Origin: Metabacillus sediminilitoris
GTDB taxonomy: Bacteria > Bacillota > Bacilli > Bacillales > Bacillaceae
Reading direction: 5' to 3'
Length of the DNA: 64,000 bases
NCBI RefSeq assembly: GCF_009720625.1
Contig: NZ_CP046266.1
Location: 5,065,501 to 5,129,500, forward strand
Made by a program: the position numbers and the translations under genes. The notes beneath the pieces are model-generated. The model was not told the DNA's origin. It worked only from the letters and a program-made list of their open reading frames with translations, and searched no databases. Shown piece by piece: positions 25,801-35,245 of this stretch. Each line of letters opens with the position of its first letter. Position 1 is the stretch's first letter.

Positions 25801-26964
25801 TCAGCATGCTTGATACGGGACTTGAATCATGATGAAAGTCCCTAGGCCAATTTTTGAATTGATCGTCATTTTTCCGTCAAGCAAGTCCAAGCGTTCCTTC
25901 ATTCCGATCAGTCCAAATGATTTTTTATCTTTGATTTTTTTAAATTCATTAACATCAAAACCCTTGCCATTATCTTTAATGAGCATTGAAATAGTTTCCT
26001 TAGTTACTTCTACCTTCACAGTAATTTCGGTTGCTTCCGCATGCTTGAGCGCATTTGTGACCGCCTCTTGTGCCAGCCTGAACAGGGCCACTTCAAAACG
26101 TGATGAAAGCCGTTGATCTTCAAGACAGCCACGGCTCTCAAAGTGAATTTTTGTATTTCCATTATACTCTTCGATTGTGTTCATATATTTTTTGAGGGTC
26201 GGAATGAGTCCTAAGTCATCTAGTGCCATTGGCCTTAAGTCATAGATGATCCTTCTTACCTCATAAAGGGCATTGCGAACGTTTTGGCGCAGGTTACGGA
26301 TTTCCTTAAATCCTTCCTCAGCACCGCGCTCACGGTAGACTCGTTCAATTAACTCTGATCTCATCATAACATTTGCCAGCATTTGTGCCGGACCGTCATG
26401 AATCTCACGAGATACTCGCTTTCGTTCTTCCTCCTGCGCCTCAATTATCCTCAAACCAAAATCCTGCTTTTGCTGGGCATCCTCTAAAAGCATCCCTACC
26501 TGGCGTAAATCTCTGTTTAAGTAATTTAAGACAACTGTTATCTGACTAACAAGTGACTCTGAGCGCTCGATGATTTCCTGCAGGCCCAGCAAGCGTCTTT
26601 CTAAGTCATCACGGCGATTGCGCAGCTGCTTTTCATGCTGCTGCATCATGGAGAGCTCTACCTGAAGATTGTGGGCCTTTTCATATGCCTCACGAATTTC
26701 GTCTTCTGAAAACTCTTTAAAGTTCTTGCTTACCTCTGAAAGCCGATTACGGGCCAACCTTGTTTGTACTTCAAGCTTGTCACCTTCATCAATGACCCGG
26801 CTCACTTGAATTTTTATATCCTTTAACTCTTCTACTAATGATTCATATTGATGTCGTGACTGTTCGCCGATTTGGAAAATTTCGTCTTTGCTTCCATCTA
26901 CAGTATGAATCATTTTGTCGAGAACTTCATCAAGTAACTTACTGTCTATTTTGTTGGAGTTCAT
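25801..26964 (-). CDS. degS: Sensor histidine kinase DegS
   Basis: The 387-residue soluble kinase has a long N-terminal coiled coil, a HisKA_3 motif EEERKRVSREIHDGPAQMLAN with the phosphorylated His near residue 189, and an HATPase domain (AQEAVTNALKHAEAT, DNGKGFD, GLIGMKERLDLLDG). It has no membrane segments. It phosphorylates DegU. The upstream gap 26965-27203 holds the divergent promoters; I see nothing else there. Confidence 0.97.
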   Translation of the reverse strand: MNSNKIDSKLLDEVLDKMIHTVDGSKDEIFQIGEQSRHQYESLVEELKDIKIQVSRVIDEGDKLEVQTRLARNRLSEVSKNFKEFSEDEIREAYEKAHNLQVELSMMQQHEKQLRNRRDDLERRLLGLQEIIERSESLVSQITVVLNYLNRDLRQVGMLLEDAQQKQDFGLRIIEAQEEERKRVSREIHDGPAQMLANVMMRSELIERVYRERGAEEGFKEIRNLRQNVRNALYEVRRIIYDLRPMALDDLGLIPTLKKYMNTIEEYNGNTKIHFESRGCLEDQRLSSRFEVALFRLAQEAVTNALKHAEATEITVKVEVTKETISMLIKDNGKGFDVNEFKKIKDKKSFGLIGMKERLDLLDGKMTINSKIGLGTFIMIQVPYQAC

Positions 26965-27203
26965 GATTTTGCCTCCGTTTTGTATATAAAAAGTTAGATT
27001 TAATTATTAAAATTAGATTACAACCTATATATATTACCCTTAATAATTAACTGATAAACATGGAATTCATCAATTTTTTACAAAATTTAACGACATTCTT
27101 TATAGATTGTCATATTATTTACGATTGAAGTGAGAAAAATGTCGTTTTATAATAGATAGATGCCACAATTTTATTTTGCTTGCTTGTCAGGAGGTGTACA
27201 AGC

Positions 27204-27842
27204 ATGCTTTCACATTATTATACCGTAAAAGGCTATGGAGAGCATGAACTAATTATCGAAAAATCTCGGTTTATTTGTTATATAGAGCGTGTTTTAACTG
27301 AAGAGGACGCGCAACATTTTATTCAGCAAATTAAAAAGAAACATTACAACGCCAATCATAATTGCTCAGCATATATCATTGGAGAAAATGATCACATTCA
27401 AAAAGCAAATGATGATGGAGAACCTAGTGGAACAGCCGGGGTTCCAATGCTCGAGGTGTTAAAAAAGAAAAAAATAAAAAACACGGTCGTCGTTGTTACC
27501 CGTTATTTTGGCGGGATAAAACTCGGAACAGGCGGACTAATTCGTGCATATGGTAAATCTGTTTCGGAAGGATTAAATGCAGTTGGAATTGTCGAAAGAA
27601 AACTTATGCGTGTCATTCATACAAAAATTGACTATACATGGTTGGGGAAAGTGGAAAATGAATTACGTTCTTCCACATATTTATTAAAGGAAATTCATTA
27701 TTTAAATGATGTGGAAGTGGAAACCTACGTAGAAGAAGAGAAAAAAAATGACTTTTTTGAATGGATGACAGAACTGACAAATGGTAAAAGTGAAATTTTT
27801 GAAGGTGATGTTATTTATTTAGAAGAGGAACTTAAAATTTAG
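27204..27842 (+). CDS. yvyE: YigZ/IMPACT family protein YvyE
   Basis: I start at the ATG at 27204 (MLSHYYTVKGYGEHELIIEKSRFICYI), with AGGAGGTG 7 bases upstream, giving 212 residues. The IMPACT signature VVVTRYFGGIKLGTGGLIRAYGKS is clear in the first domain; the C-terminal part is the ferredoxin-like DUF1949 domain. The family is linked to translation regulation in eukaryotes, and its bacterial role is unsettled. It keeps its usual Bacillus place between degS and the LCP gene. Confidence 0.92.
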   Translation: MLSHYYTVKGYGEHELIIEKSRFICYIERVLTEEDAQHFIQQIKKKHYNANHNCSAYIIGENDHIQKANDDGEPSGTAGVPMLEVLKKKKIKNTVVVVTRYFGGIKLGTGGLIRAYGKSVSEGLNAVGIVERKLMRVIHTKIDYTWLGKVENELRSSTYLLKEIHYLNDVEVETYVEEEKKNDFFEWMTELTNGKSEIFEGDVIYLEEELKI

Positions 27843-27860
27843 ATATAAGAGGAGAACCTT

Positions 27861-28862
27861 ATGGAGAGAAAACAAATGAAGAGGGTTAAGAAGAAAAGAA
27901 GACTGTTCTTAAGAAGAATTCTTTTTTTCGCGATTCTTTTATTTTTAGTTATAGCTGGCTATATGGGATACGTTTTATTTGAAACGTTTCAGGCTGCCAG
28001 TGGCTCTTATTCAGAATTAGCAAGAGGAGATAAGTCAAAATTACGTACAGAAGCAGTAGAAATCTCAGAAGATCCATTTTCGATAATACTCTTAGGCGTT
28101 GAGAATTACTCCTCAGGTGGAAATGGTCGTACAGATTCGATTATGGTTGCGACGATTAACCCAAAGGATCAAACGGTGAAACTTTTAAGTATACCAAGGG
28201 ATACAAGGGTTTATATTGAAGAAGAGGGCGAAGAAGACAAAATTAATCATGCTTATGTGTATGGTGGAAAAGATGCTACAATAAATGCTGTAGAAGATTT
28301 ATTAGACATTCCAATTGACTATTATGCAACAGTTAACTTTGAAGGTTTCAAAGAAATTATCGATGAAATTGGTGGCGTTACTGTAGAAGTTCCATTTGAT
28401 TTTACGGAAAAAAGTGATATTAAGGGTAAAGACAGAATTGAGTTTCATGAAGGTACAATGACATTAAATGGTGAAGAAGCATTAGCCTACGCTAGAATGA
28501 GAAAACAAGACCCTAGAGGGGATTTCGGTCGAAATGACCGCCAAAAACAAATTATTACTGCAGCTGTTAGTTCGATTTTCACTCCCAAAAACTTGTTAAA
28601 AGTCGATGAAATTGCTTCACATGTTGGAGATAATATTGAAACAAATATGCGGGTAAGTGAAGGTTTAGGTTTACAATCACAATTTAGCAACTTTAAATCA
28701 TCTGCCATTGAACAGCTAAAACTTGAAGGTTCTGATGAATATATTGGCGGGACATATTATTTCGTTCCAGATGAAATGCAACTTATTGAACTTTCAACTG
28801 AATTAGAAAATCATCTTAAGCAAACAACAGGTGCTGTTGAAGATGAGTCAAATGAAGGGTAA
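27861..28862 (+). CDS. tagU: LytR-CpsA-Psr (LCP) family wall-polymer ligase
   Basis: The 333-residue protein has a basic N-terminus, one membrane helix (about 17-38) and an extracellular LCP domain with FSIILLGVENY, GGNGRTDSIMVATINP, LLSIPRDTRVYI and ALAYARMRKQDPRGDFGRNDRQ. The Arg and Asp residues of these motifs bind the polyprenyl pyrophosphate. LCP enzymes transfer teichoic acids or capsules from lipid carriers to peptidoglycan. Next to tagO and the polysaccharide locus, it is a candidate for anchoring that polymer, but the link is inferred. Confidence 0.9.
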   Translation: MERKQMKRVKKKRRLFLRRILFFAILLFLVIAGYMGYVLFETFQAASGSYSELARGDKSKLRTEAVEISEDPFSIILLGVENYSSGGNGRTDSIMVATINPKDQTVKLLSIPRDTRVYIEEEGEEDKINHAYVYGGKDATINAVEDLLDIPIDYYATVNFEGFKEIIDEIGGVTVEVPFDFTEKSDIKGKDRIEFHEGTMTLNGEEALAYARMRKQDPRGDFGRNDRQKQIITAAVSSIFTPKNLLKVDEIASHVGDNIETNMRVSEGLGLQSQFSNFKSSAIEQLKLEGSDEYIGGTYYFVPDEMQLIELSTELENHLKQTTGAVEDESNEG

Positions 28863-28887
28863 GCTCCTTAATAAAGTGATAGTATTC

Positions 28888-28990
28888 AGGCACAAACGAA
28901 TAGAAAGAATTTGTTTGTGCCTGCAAAAAATGGATTATATAAAAAATAAAATAACTATAGAGATCTTCTCTACGGTTATTTTATTTTTTT
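28888..28990 (+). terminator. Two successive terminators after the LCP gene
   Basis: The first hairpin (28888-28923) pairs CAGGCACAAAC with GTTTGTGCCTG. The second (about 28940-28990) pairs an AAATAAAATAAC arm with GTTATTTTATTT and runs into T residues. The remaining sequence to 29185 is AT-rich leader of tagO. Confidence 0.75.
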
Positions 28991-29185
28991 ACATGTTTAT
29001 TTCAAGCAATATAGTTAGACAATAAAAATGAAACTTTTCTTTGACTCATGACGTCTTATCAATCAGAGCTTCATTTCGCGAACTAGGACATTTTAGAAAA
29101 AGGATTGCATAATTAATTAAAATCTATTATCCTTCTCATGAGATGATTTTATAAATTACACCTTAAAAGAGGTGACACAAACACA

Positions 29186-30271
29186 ATGATCACAATTTAC
29201 CAAATATTTGGTTTTATTCTTGCCTTTACTGTTTCGTTAGTTTCTACTCCATTTGTTATAAAATTTGCAAAAAGATTTGGATTCGTAGATATACCTAATT
29301 ATCGTAAGGTTCACAAAGATCCCAAACCACTAATAGGCGGTCTTTCAATTGTTCTAGGAGCAACGGCAGGTATTCTTTATTTAAAGCCCTTCTATAACTA
29401 TTTAGTACCTGTGATGCTTGGAGGATTTATCATCCTTGTCATTGGCTTGATTGATGATAAATACAATCTAACACCTAAATGGAAAATGTTAGGGCAATTA
29501 ATAGCTGCGCTAATTGTTGTATTTTCCGGTGTTAAGATAAATTTTATTATCATACCATTCACTGGTGAAAGAATTGAACTAGGAATTTTTAGTTATATTA
29601 TTGCGATTATCTGGATTATTGCAATAACAAATGCAATCAATTTAATTGATGGGCTTGATGGCTTATCAGCTGGAATATCAGCAATTGCTTTATCTTCTAT
29701 CTTAGTTCTATCTATTATGAATGGACAAATGTTTGTTATTTCAATTACAGTTATTTTAATCGGAAGTATATTAGGGTTTTTACCTTATAATTTCCATCCT
29801 GCAAAAATATTTTTGGGGGATACAGGAGCTCTTTTTCTAGGGTATTGTATAGCTGTTATCTCGATTCTCGGCTTATATAAGAGTGTGACCATTTTCAGCT
29901 TAGGCTTACCAATCATTGCCCTGGCTGTTCCAATCTTTGATACAATGTTTGCCATTTTAAGAAGAATACTCAACAAACAAAAAATATCAACAGCCGATAA
30001 AGCCCATCTTCACCATAGACTATTAGCAATGGGATATAGCCATCGAGCGACAGTAATGATCATATACGCAATTGGAGCATCTTTTGGATTATCTGCTATT
30101 CTTTTTACAAGAGGAACGCTTTGGTTTTCTTTATTAATCATTGTAGCTCTGTGCATCTTGTTCCAAGTACTTGCAGAACTGATTGGATTAATAGGCAACC
30201 ATAAGCCTTTGTTAACTGTTCTTAGTAAATTAACAAATTCAAGAACTCCGCTTAAAGATAAAAATAATTAG
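29186..30271 (+). CDS. tagO: Undecaprenyl-phosphate GlcNAc-1-phosphate transferase (TagO/WecA)
   Basis: The 361-residue polytopic protein has the MraY/WecA motifs VDIPNYRKVHKDPKPLIGG, LVIGLIDDKYNLTPKWKMLGQ (Asp pair), NAINLIDGLDGLSAGISAI, FLGDTGALFLGY and the KAHLHHRLLAMGYSH loop. It starts glycolipid-linked polymers such as wall teichoic acid by making C55-PP-GlcNAc. It lies beside the polysaccharide locus but on the opposite strand. Confidence 0.95.
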   Translation: MITIYQIFGFILAFTVSLVSTPFVIKFAKRFGFVDIPNYRKVHKDPKPLIGGLSIVLGATAGILYLKPFYNYLVPVMLGGFIILVIGLIDDKYNLTPKWKMLGQLIAALIVVFSGVKINFIIIPFTGERIELGIFSYIIAIIWIIAITNAINLIDGLDGLSAGISAIALSSILVLSIMNGQMFVISITVILIGSILGFLPYNFHPAKIFLGDTGALFLGYCIAVISILGLYKSVTIFSLGLPIIALAVPIFDTMFAILRRILNKQKISTADKAHLHHRLLAMGYSHRATVMIIYAIGASFGLSAILFTRGTLWFSLLIIVALCILFQVLAELIGLIGNHKPLLTVLSKLTNSRTPLKDKNN

Positions 30272-30299
30272 TGAAGAGATAATATCTCTTCACTTTTTT
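30271..30299 (+). terminator. Terminator after tagO
   Basis: GTGAAGAGAT pairs with ATCTCTTCAC across 3 bases, followed by TTTTTT. Its first base is the last base of the tagO stop. Confidence 0.88.
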
Positions 30300-30318
30300 A
30301 CTGTTCAAAGGATAGAGT

Positions 30319-31458
30319 TTACCTTGATGTGGGCTTCCACACAGCTTGTCGTTTACCAGTTAGAGCTCGGTAGGTACCAATTAAAGCAGCTAAATTTACG
30401 ATACAAAAATAGTATGGTATATACGTGACAAAACTTTTCATAAATCTTCCTACATATGCTAATAGATAAAAAAGAATTTGCAAAGCAAACAAAATCATAT
30501 AAAAAGGCTGAGATATAAGAAATAAATTTAAGACAAAAATGATGATCATATAATAAGGAACAAGGTACCTTAGTAATTTATGCGATAAATATTTAAAGAA
30601 AAGTTCTGGTCTTTTTATAGGATTAAATAACCTTTTATAGGAAAGAACTCCAGTAAAACTTCTAGTTACAATTCGTACCTTTCGTCCAAATTCCTCGACA
30701 TTACTAGGTGATGTTTCTTCTATTGTTACAGAATCCCTATCATAAATAAATCGCTTCCCTTGACCAATCATAATGAGGGGATTTTGCATATCATCGCCTA
30801 CATTTGGATTCATTGGTTTAAATAAAGACTTGCGAATACTATAAATGGAGCCATTCCCAACAACAGTTGTACCTGTTTGACTTTCTAATGTTTTTAGCAA
30901 TCTTTCGTATTTCCAATATACGCCCTCAGATTCACCAATAGTAGAATTAGTCGGGTTAACTAATTTTAATTCCCCACAAACCCCTCCTATTGACTCATCA
31001 ACATAATATTTGACTAAATGCTGAATTGCATCCTTCTTATACATTGAATTTGCATCAGAGAATACAAGGATGTCTCCTTTGGCCAAAGTTACACTTTTAT
31101 TTAATGCCTCTGTTTTCCCTTTACGTCCATAAACAATATTTAATTCTATAAAAGGATATTCCGCAGCGACCTCTTTTACAATGTCATTTGTTCGATCTGA
31201 AGAATCGTCTGAAACGACAATCACTTGTAATTTATCTTTTGGATAAGATAAACCAACTGTATTCAAGAGTTTATTTCTTATGACCTTTTCTTCATTATAG
31301 GCAGCAATAAACATTGTTACCATTGGTTCAAAGGTAAGATCAGAGTTAATCGTTGCTTTTTTTAATTTTGTTAATATCCACAGTAAAGTAGGATATCCAA
31401 AATAAATATAAAAAATCAAAATGATAAAAAACCATAAAACTGCTTGAATGAAAAACAT
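30319..31458 (-). CDS. GT2 glycosyltransferase, membrane-bound
   Basis: The 379-residue protein has one N-terminal membrane helix (1-28), a GT-A domain (MVTMFIAAYNEEKVIRNKLLNT, VVSDDSSDRTND, LVFSDANSMYKKDAI with the metal-binding Asp, then an EETSPSNVEEFGRKVRIVTRS acceptor segment) and about three C-terminal helices. This layout resembles processive or lipid-linked sugar transferases. It ends an operon with an epimerase and UDP-glucose dehydrogenase, so UDP-uronic acids are likely donors. Confidence 0.85.
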   Translation of the reverse strand: MFFIQAVLWFFIILIFYIYFGYPTLLWILTKLKKATINSDLTFEPMVTMFIAAYNEEKVIRNKLLNTVGLSYPKDKLQVIVVSDDSSDRTNDIVKEVAAEYPFIELNIVYGRKGKTEALNKSVTLAKGDILVFSDANSMYKKDAIQHLVKYYVDESIGGVCGELKLVNPTNSTIGESEGVYWKYERLLKTLESQTGTTVVGNGSIYSIRKSLFKPMNPNVGDDMQNPLIMIGQGKRFIYDRDSVTIEETSPSNVEEFGRKVRIVTRSFTGVLSYKRLFNPIKRPELFFKYLSHKLLRYLVPYYMIIIFVLNLFLISQPFYMILFALQILFYLLAYVGRFMKSFVTYIPYYFCIVNLAALIGTYRALTGKRQAVWKPTSR

Positions 31459-31469
31459 ATAAAACTCCT

Positions 31470-32381
31470 TTATTTGTTTAAATAATACTGATAGGTCCTA
31501 TTTATTCCCTCTAAAAGATCGATTGTTGGCTTCCAACCAAGTTTTTCCTTAACCTTATCATTTAGAAGATAACTATGTTTAATATCTCCCTTTCTTTCTT
31601 GTAGATAATGAACATGAAATTGCGTTTTAACTGTTTCCTTGACTAAATTAATTAGTTGAAGCAGCTCTGTTTGAGTGCCTGTACTAATATTAAAAATATC
31701 ATTTAAAGGAGTAGCACTTGCTAATAAATTCGCTTTCACTACATCAGCAACATGGATAAAATCCCTTGTTTGCTTACCATCACCATATAAGTTGAAGTCT
31801 TGTCCATTAATGGCTGACTTCATTAATACAGATATAACCCCGCCTTCTCCCTTTGGATCTTGACGCATTCCATATACATTAGCATAACGGAAAATCGTAT
31901 AAGGGACATTGTAAAGGCCGTGATAGAGCTTAATATATTGTTCCGGCGTATATTTTGAAATACCATAATTAGATATTGGAGCAATTTCATGTATTTCGTC
32001 GATTCCTAAATAATTAGGTGTACCGTAAACAGCTGCAGATGATGGATAAATAATCGGGACACCTAATTGTTTACATACTTCCAATACGTTTAATGTCCCA
32101 ATAATATTTATCTTTGCATCTAATCCAGGATTTATAATTGAAGATTGTACATCAATATTTGCTGCATGATGATTAATAAGATCAGGTTTTTCCTTGAGAG
32201 CAATTTGATAGAATTCTTCCGAGCAAATATCTGCTTCATAGAATGTTGCCATAGGATGTATTTGATCCTGTTTCCCTGTTATTAAGTTATCCACTACAAC
32301 AACCTCATAACCAGCTTTTATGTATTCATCTGCTAGATTAGAGCCTATAAATCCCGCTCCGCCTGTTAATAAAACTTTCAT
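31470..32381 (-). CDS. NAD-dependent sugar-nucleotide epimerase (GalE/UDP-uronate epimerase type)
   Basis: I start at the ATG at 32381 (MKVLLTGGAGFIGSNLAD) with GAGGAG upstream. This extended short-chain dehydrogenase shows the NAD motif GGAGFIGS, a Ser in YPSSAAVYG, the YGISK catalytic pair and RYANVYGMRQDP. It is 303 residues, somewhat short of typical GalE (about 330). Coupled to UDP-glucose dehydrogenase just upstream, it may interconvert UDP-GlcA and UDP-GalA; GalE activity is the alternative. Confidence 0.85.
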   Translation of the reverse strand: MKVLLTGGAGFIGSNLADEYIKAGYEVVVVDNLITGKQDQIHPMATFYEADICSEEFYQIALKEKPDLINHHAANIDVQSSIINPGLDAKINIIGTLNVLEVCKQLGVPIIYPSSAAVYGTPNYLGIDEIHEIAPISNYGISKYTPEQYIKLYHGLYNVPYTIFRYANVYGMRQDPKGEGGVISVLMKSAINGQDFNLYGDGKQTRDFIHVADVVKANLLASATPLNDIFNISTGTQTELLQLINLVKETVKTQFHVHYLQERKGDIKHSYLLNDKVKEKLGWKPTIDLLEGINRTYQYYLNK

Positions 32382-32405
32382 ATAAAAAATCTCCTCTTCA
32401 TCCAT

Positions 32406-33713
32406 TTAGTTGAAAGAGACTGTTTTCCGTCCAATTGAGGCATAATAAAATTTCATATACTCCATTTTTTCAATTGAAAAAATATTACGACCATCAATAA
32501 TGATTTTTTGTTTGACTAACCTTGCAACTTCAGTCAAATCCATCTCTTTAAATTCATTCCATTCCGTTAAAATAACAATTGCATCACTGTTTAGAATCGC
32601 TTCTTGCATTGTATCAGTGACTTGTAAATTAGGAATTACTTTTTGTGCATTTTCACTTGCTACAGGGTCATATGCAACAACCTCTGCTCCTTCATTTTGC
32701 AGGATAGGGATCACGTCTACAGATGGTGCGTCTCTCATATCATCTGTATTCGGTTTAAACGCAAGGCCTAGAATGGATATTTTCTTTCCCTTTAAGTCAT
32801 TTTTTAACGCAACCTTTAATTTATCAACAACTTTAAAGCGCTGCTCTTTATTTACCTGCTCAACGTCCTTCACAATTCTAAAATCATATCCAGCTTGTTC
32901 AGCTATAGCTACTAATGCACTAGTATCCTTAGGGAAGCAAGACCCTCCGTATCCAATACCTGCTTGTAGAAAAGCATTTCCTATACGTTTATCATACCCC
33001 ATACCTTCAGCAACCTTTGTTACATCAGCACCTAATAATTCACAAACATTCGCAATTTCATTAATAAAGCTTATTTTTGTTGCGAGAAAAGCATTTGAGG
33101 CATATTTAATCATTTCTGCTGTTTCAATATCTGTAAGGACAATATTTGATGTCAGTGGTTTATGTAATTCCTTAAGGAGATTCGCCGCTTTTTCACTTTC
33201 AACTCCTATTACCGCTCTTTCCATGTTTAACGTATCATAGATAGCTGAACCCTCTCTTAAAAACTCTGGATTAGACGCTACATCAAATTTTACATCTCCG
33301 GCATGTCGACTAATGATCTCTTTAATGATTTTTCCCGTCCCTACTGGAACCGTGCTTTTTGTAACAATGATTTTATAATCTTGCAAATTTTGTCCGATTG
33401 ATTCTGCGACATTTTCAATATATGTAAGATCTGCTTCACCGTTTTGCTTTCTAGGTGTTCCTACCGCAATAAGGATGATTTGTGCAGATTCCATTGCTTT
33501 CTTTAAATCCGTTGTGAAAAACAAACGGCCCTCGTTTAGATTTTTTTGGATGAAGTCCTCAATACCAGGCTCATAAATAGGAGATTTACCTTCTAATAAT
33601 TTCTTTATTTTACTTTCATCTACATCAACACATGTAACTCTATTTCCTAGATCACTAAAACAAACACCTGATACCAAACCTACATATCCTGTTCCCACTA
33701 CACAAATATCCAT
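32406..33713 (-). CDS. UDP-glucose 6-dehydrogenase
   Basis: The 435-residue enzyme has the Rossmann start VVGTGYVGLVSGVCFSDLGN, the catalytic cysteine in GYGGSCFPKDTSAL (about 255-268) and the C-terminal GLAFKPNTDDMRDAPS. It converts UDP-glucose to UDP-glucuronate; B. subtilis uses the equivalent TuaD for teichuronic acid. First gene of the three-gene operon ending at 30319; UDP-glucose can come from the galU product at 45053. Confidence 0.95.
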   Translation of the reverse strand: MDICVVGTGYVGLVSGVCFSDLGNRVTCVDVDESKIKKLLEGKSPIYEPGIEDFIQKNLNEGRLFFTTDLKKAMESAQIILIAVGTPRKQNGEADLTYIENVAESIGQNLQDYKIIVTKSTVPVGTGKIIKEIISRHAGDVKFDVASNPEFLREGSAIYDTLNMERAVIGVESEKAANLLKELHKPLTSNIVLTDIETAEMIKYASNAFLATKISFINEIANVCELLGADVTKVAEGMGYDKRIGNAFLQAGIGYGGSCFPKDTSALVAIAEQAGYDFRIVKDVEQVNKEQRFKVVDKLKVALKNDLKGKKISILGLAFKPNTDDMRDAPSVDVIPILQNEGAEVVAYDPVASENAQKVIPNLQVTDTMQEAILNSDAIVILTEWNEFKEMDLTEVARLVKQKIIIDGRNIFSIEKMEYMKFYYASIGRKTVSFN

Positions 33714-33865
33714 TAAATTATTAGCTCCTTATTTCTTTGTGTTATCAATTAACTTTTTACCATTTCATTATTGATTATGGTCAATAAAGTTTTATATGAT
33801 AAATATAAACCAAAAATATAATACTATATGTTAAGTTTTATTTAAATATAAAAAGGGAGCCTCAC

Positions 33866-34663
33866 ATGATAAGCATAATTATACCTACTCTTGGTAATCG
33901 TCCAGATGAACTTAATAGACTTTTTAATAGTCTTAGCTCTCAAACGTATCAAAATTTCGAAGTCATATTAGTCACACAAATAAATCATGAGTGTATCCAT
34001 GATTTATCCCATGATAATATGAAAATAAAGCATGTAAAGCTAAATAAAAAGGGCCTATCCTACTCAAGAAATGAAGGATTGAAATACATAAGCGGTTCAA
34101 TTGTCACCTTTTCTGATGATGATTGCTGGTATCCAGAGGATTCCTTCCAAAATGTAATGAACACATTAGAAAAAGATGCATCAATAGATGTTGCTTGCTT
34201 TCAGATATTTGATCCAATACAAGATGTTTACTACAAAAATAATTATGATTCAAATCCTAAAACCCAAATTTCTAAACGAGATATAACTAGGAAATCTTCT
34301 ATCGAATTATTTGTCAGATTAAAAAATGTAAAACCCGAAGATTTACGATTTGATGAAAACTTTGGTCTTGGGACTAAGTATCCCTCTGGTGAAGAAAATA
34401 TCTTTTTAAGTGATTTGATGAAAAAAAAGTTAAAAATAAGCTATATTCCACAAATTATAGTCTATCACAAAAAGCCAAATATTCATTCTCGTTTAACAGA
34501 AACACAAATAATTAGTAAAGGACCGCTTTTTAAACGATTGACGAACACGCCTGTCGCTTTTATCTTACTAATACTTTTCTTTTTAAAGAAGGCAAAGAAC
34601 ATTCATCATCCTTTTCCTACTTTTATTTCTTCAGTAAAGGAAATACTAAACTACAAAAAATAA
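33866..34663 (+). CDS. GT2 family glycosyltransferase, soluble
   Basis: The 265-residue protein has a GT-A domain: MISIIIPTLGNRPDELNRLFNSL, GLSYSRNEGLKYISGSIVTFSDDDCWYPED (metal-binding DDD) and FGLGTKYPSGEENIFL near the acceptor site. A C-terminal hydrophobic stretch (about 225-242) could touch the membrane. It is transcribed away from the rest of the locus together with the HIT gene. The donor is unknown. Confidence 0.85.
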   Translation: MISIIIPTLGNRPDELNRLFNSLSSQTYQNFEVILVTQINHECIHDLSHDNMKIKHVKLNKKGLSYSRNEGLKYISGSIVTFSDDDCWYPEDSFQNVMNTLEKDASIDVACFQIFDPIQDVYYKNNYDSNPKTQISKRDITRKSSIELFVRLKNVKPEDLRFDENFGLGTKYPSGEENIFLSDLMKKKLKISYIPQIIVYHKKPNIHSRLTETQIISKGPLFKRLTNTPVAFILLILFFLKKAKNIHHPFPTFISSVKEILNYKK

Positions 34664-34677
34664 GGAGTAATGACATC

Positions 34678-35112
34678 ATGCAATGTCCTATTTGTGAAAA
34701 AAATAATCAGCATCATCATTTAGAAATTTACCGTAACCAACATATCGTTGTTTCCCATGCACCACTGGATGCAAATATTCTAGGTTACATATATATTGAA
34801 CCATTAGACCATTATGAAAATTGGTCAGACATTCCTCTTGAAGTATTGAATGATGTTCAAACCATCATGAAAAAGATTGATCTTTTTTTGAGAAATGAAC
34901 AGCTGGCTGAAAGAGTTTATTCCGTTACAATAAGTGAAATGGTCCGTCATATTCACTATCATATTATTCCCCGACACAAAGATATGAAAGTGAAAGGTGT
35001 TTCTCTAATAGAAAAAGCAACACAGCAAATAGCAAATGAAAATGATATCGAGTTGACAATAGATCAAGTTGATCAATTTATCGAGAAGGCACAAAAATCA
35101 ATAAACATATAA
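34678..35112 (+). CDS. HIT-family nucleotide hydrolase/transferase
   Basis: The 144-residue protein has the histidine triad HIHYHIIPRH (about 101-110) and an N-terminal CPIC pair typical of HIT proteins with a small metal site. HIT enzymes cleave nucleoside phosphoramidates, dinucleotides or AMP esters. TAAGGAG precedes the ATG, 14 bases after the GT2 stop. Its place in a polysaccharide locus is unusual; it may process a nucleotide by-product, but nothing here shows that. Confidence 0.85.
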   Translation: MQCPICEKNNQHHHLEIYRNQHIVVSHAPLDANILGYIYIEPLDHYENWSDIPLEVLNDVQTIMKKIDLFLRNEQLAERVYSVTISEMVRHIHYHIIPRHKDMKVKGVSLIEKATQQIANENDIELTIDQVDQFIEKAQKSINI

Positions 35113-35203
35113 AGCGAGACTTTTTGGATCTTTACAGTCAGTTCCCTATTTATCTTATTTGAATCTCCTCGATGTGAGTGTTTTACTGCCTTTTAGAATT
35201 TAA
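35109..35203 (+). repeat. Degenerate copy D of the interspersed repeat
   Basis: The stretch ATAAAGCGAGACTT, then GGATCTTTACAGTCAGTT and AGTGTTTTACTGCC, follows the order of the right half of copies A-C with many changes; the CCATCAGTGGGGG hairpin is lost. It lies directly after the HIT gene. Confidence 0.55.
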
Positions 35204-35214
35204 TATGTATTATT

Positions 35215-35245
35215 AAAAGCACGATAATTTAATTATCGTGCTTTT
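35215..35245. terminator. Bidirectional terminator between HIT gene and kdsB
   Basis: A 15-bp perfect stem (AAAAGCACGATAATT and its complement) has one unpaired central base and A/T tracts on both sides. It overlaps the kdsB stop codon and serves both convergent units. Confidence 0.88.

Noticed and set aside
32500..33240. 246-codon plus-strand open frame
   Set aside because: It is antisense to the UDP-glucose dehydrogenase gene, whose motifs are complete; composition is typical of a shadow frame.
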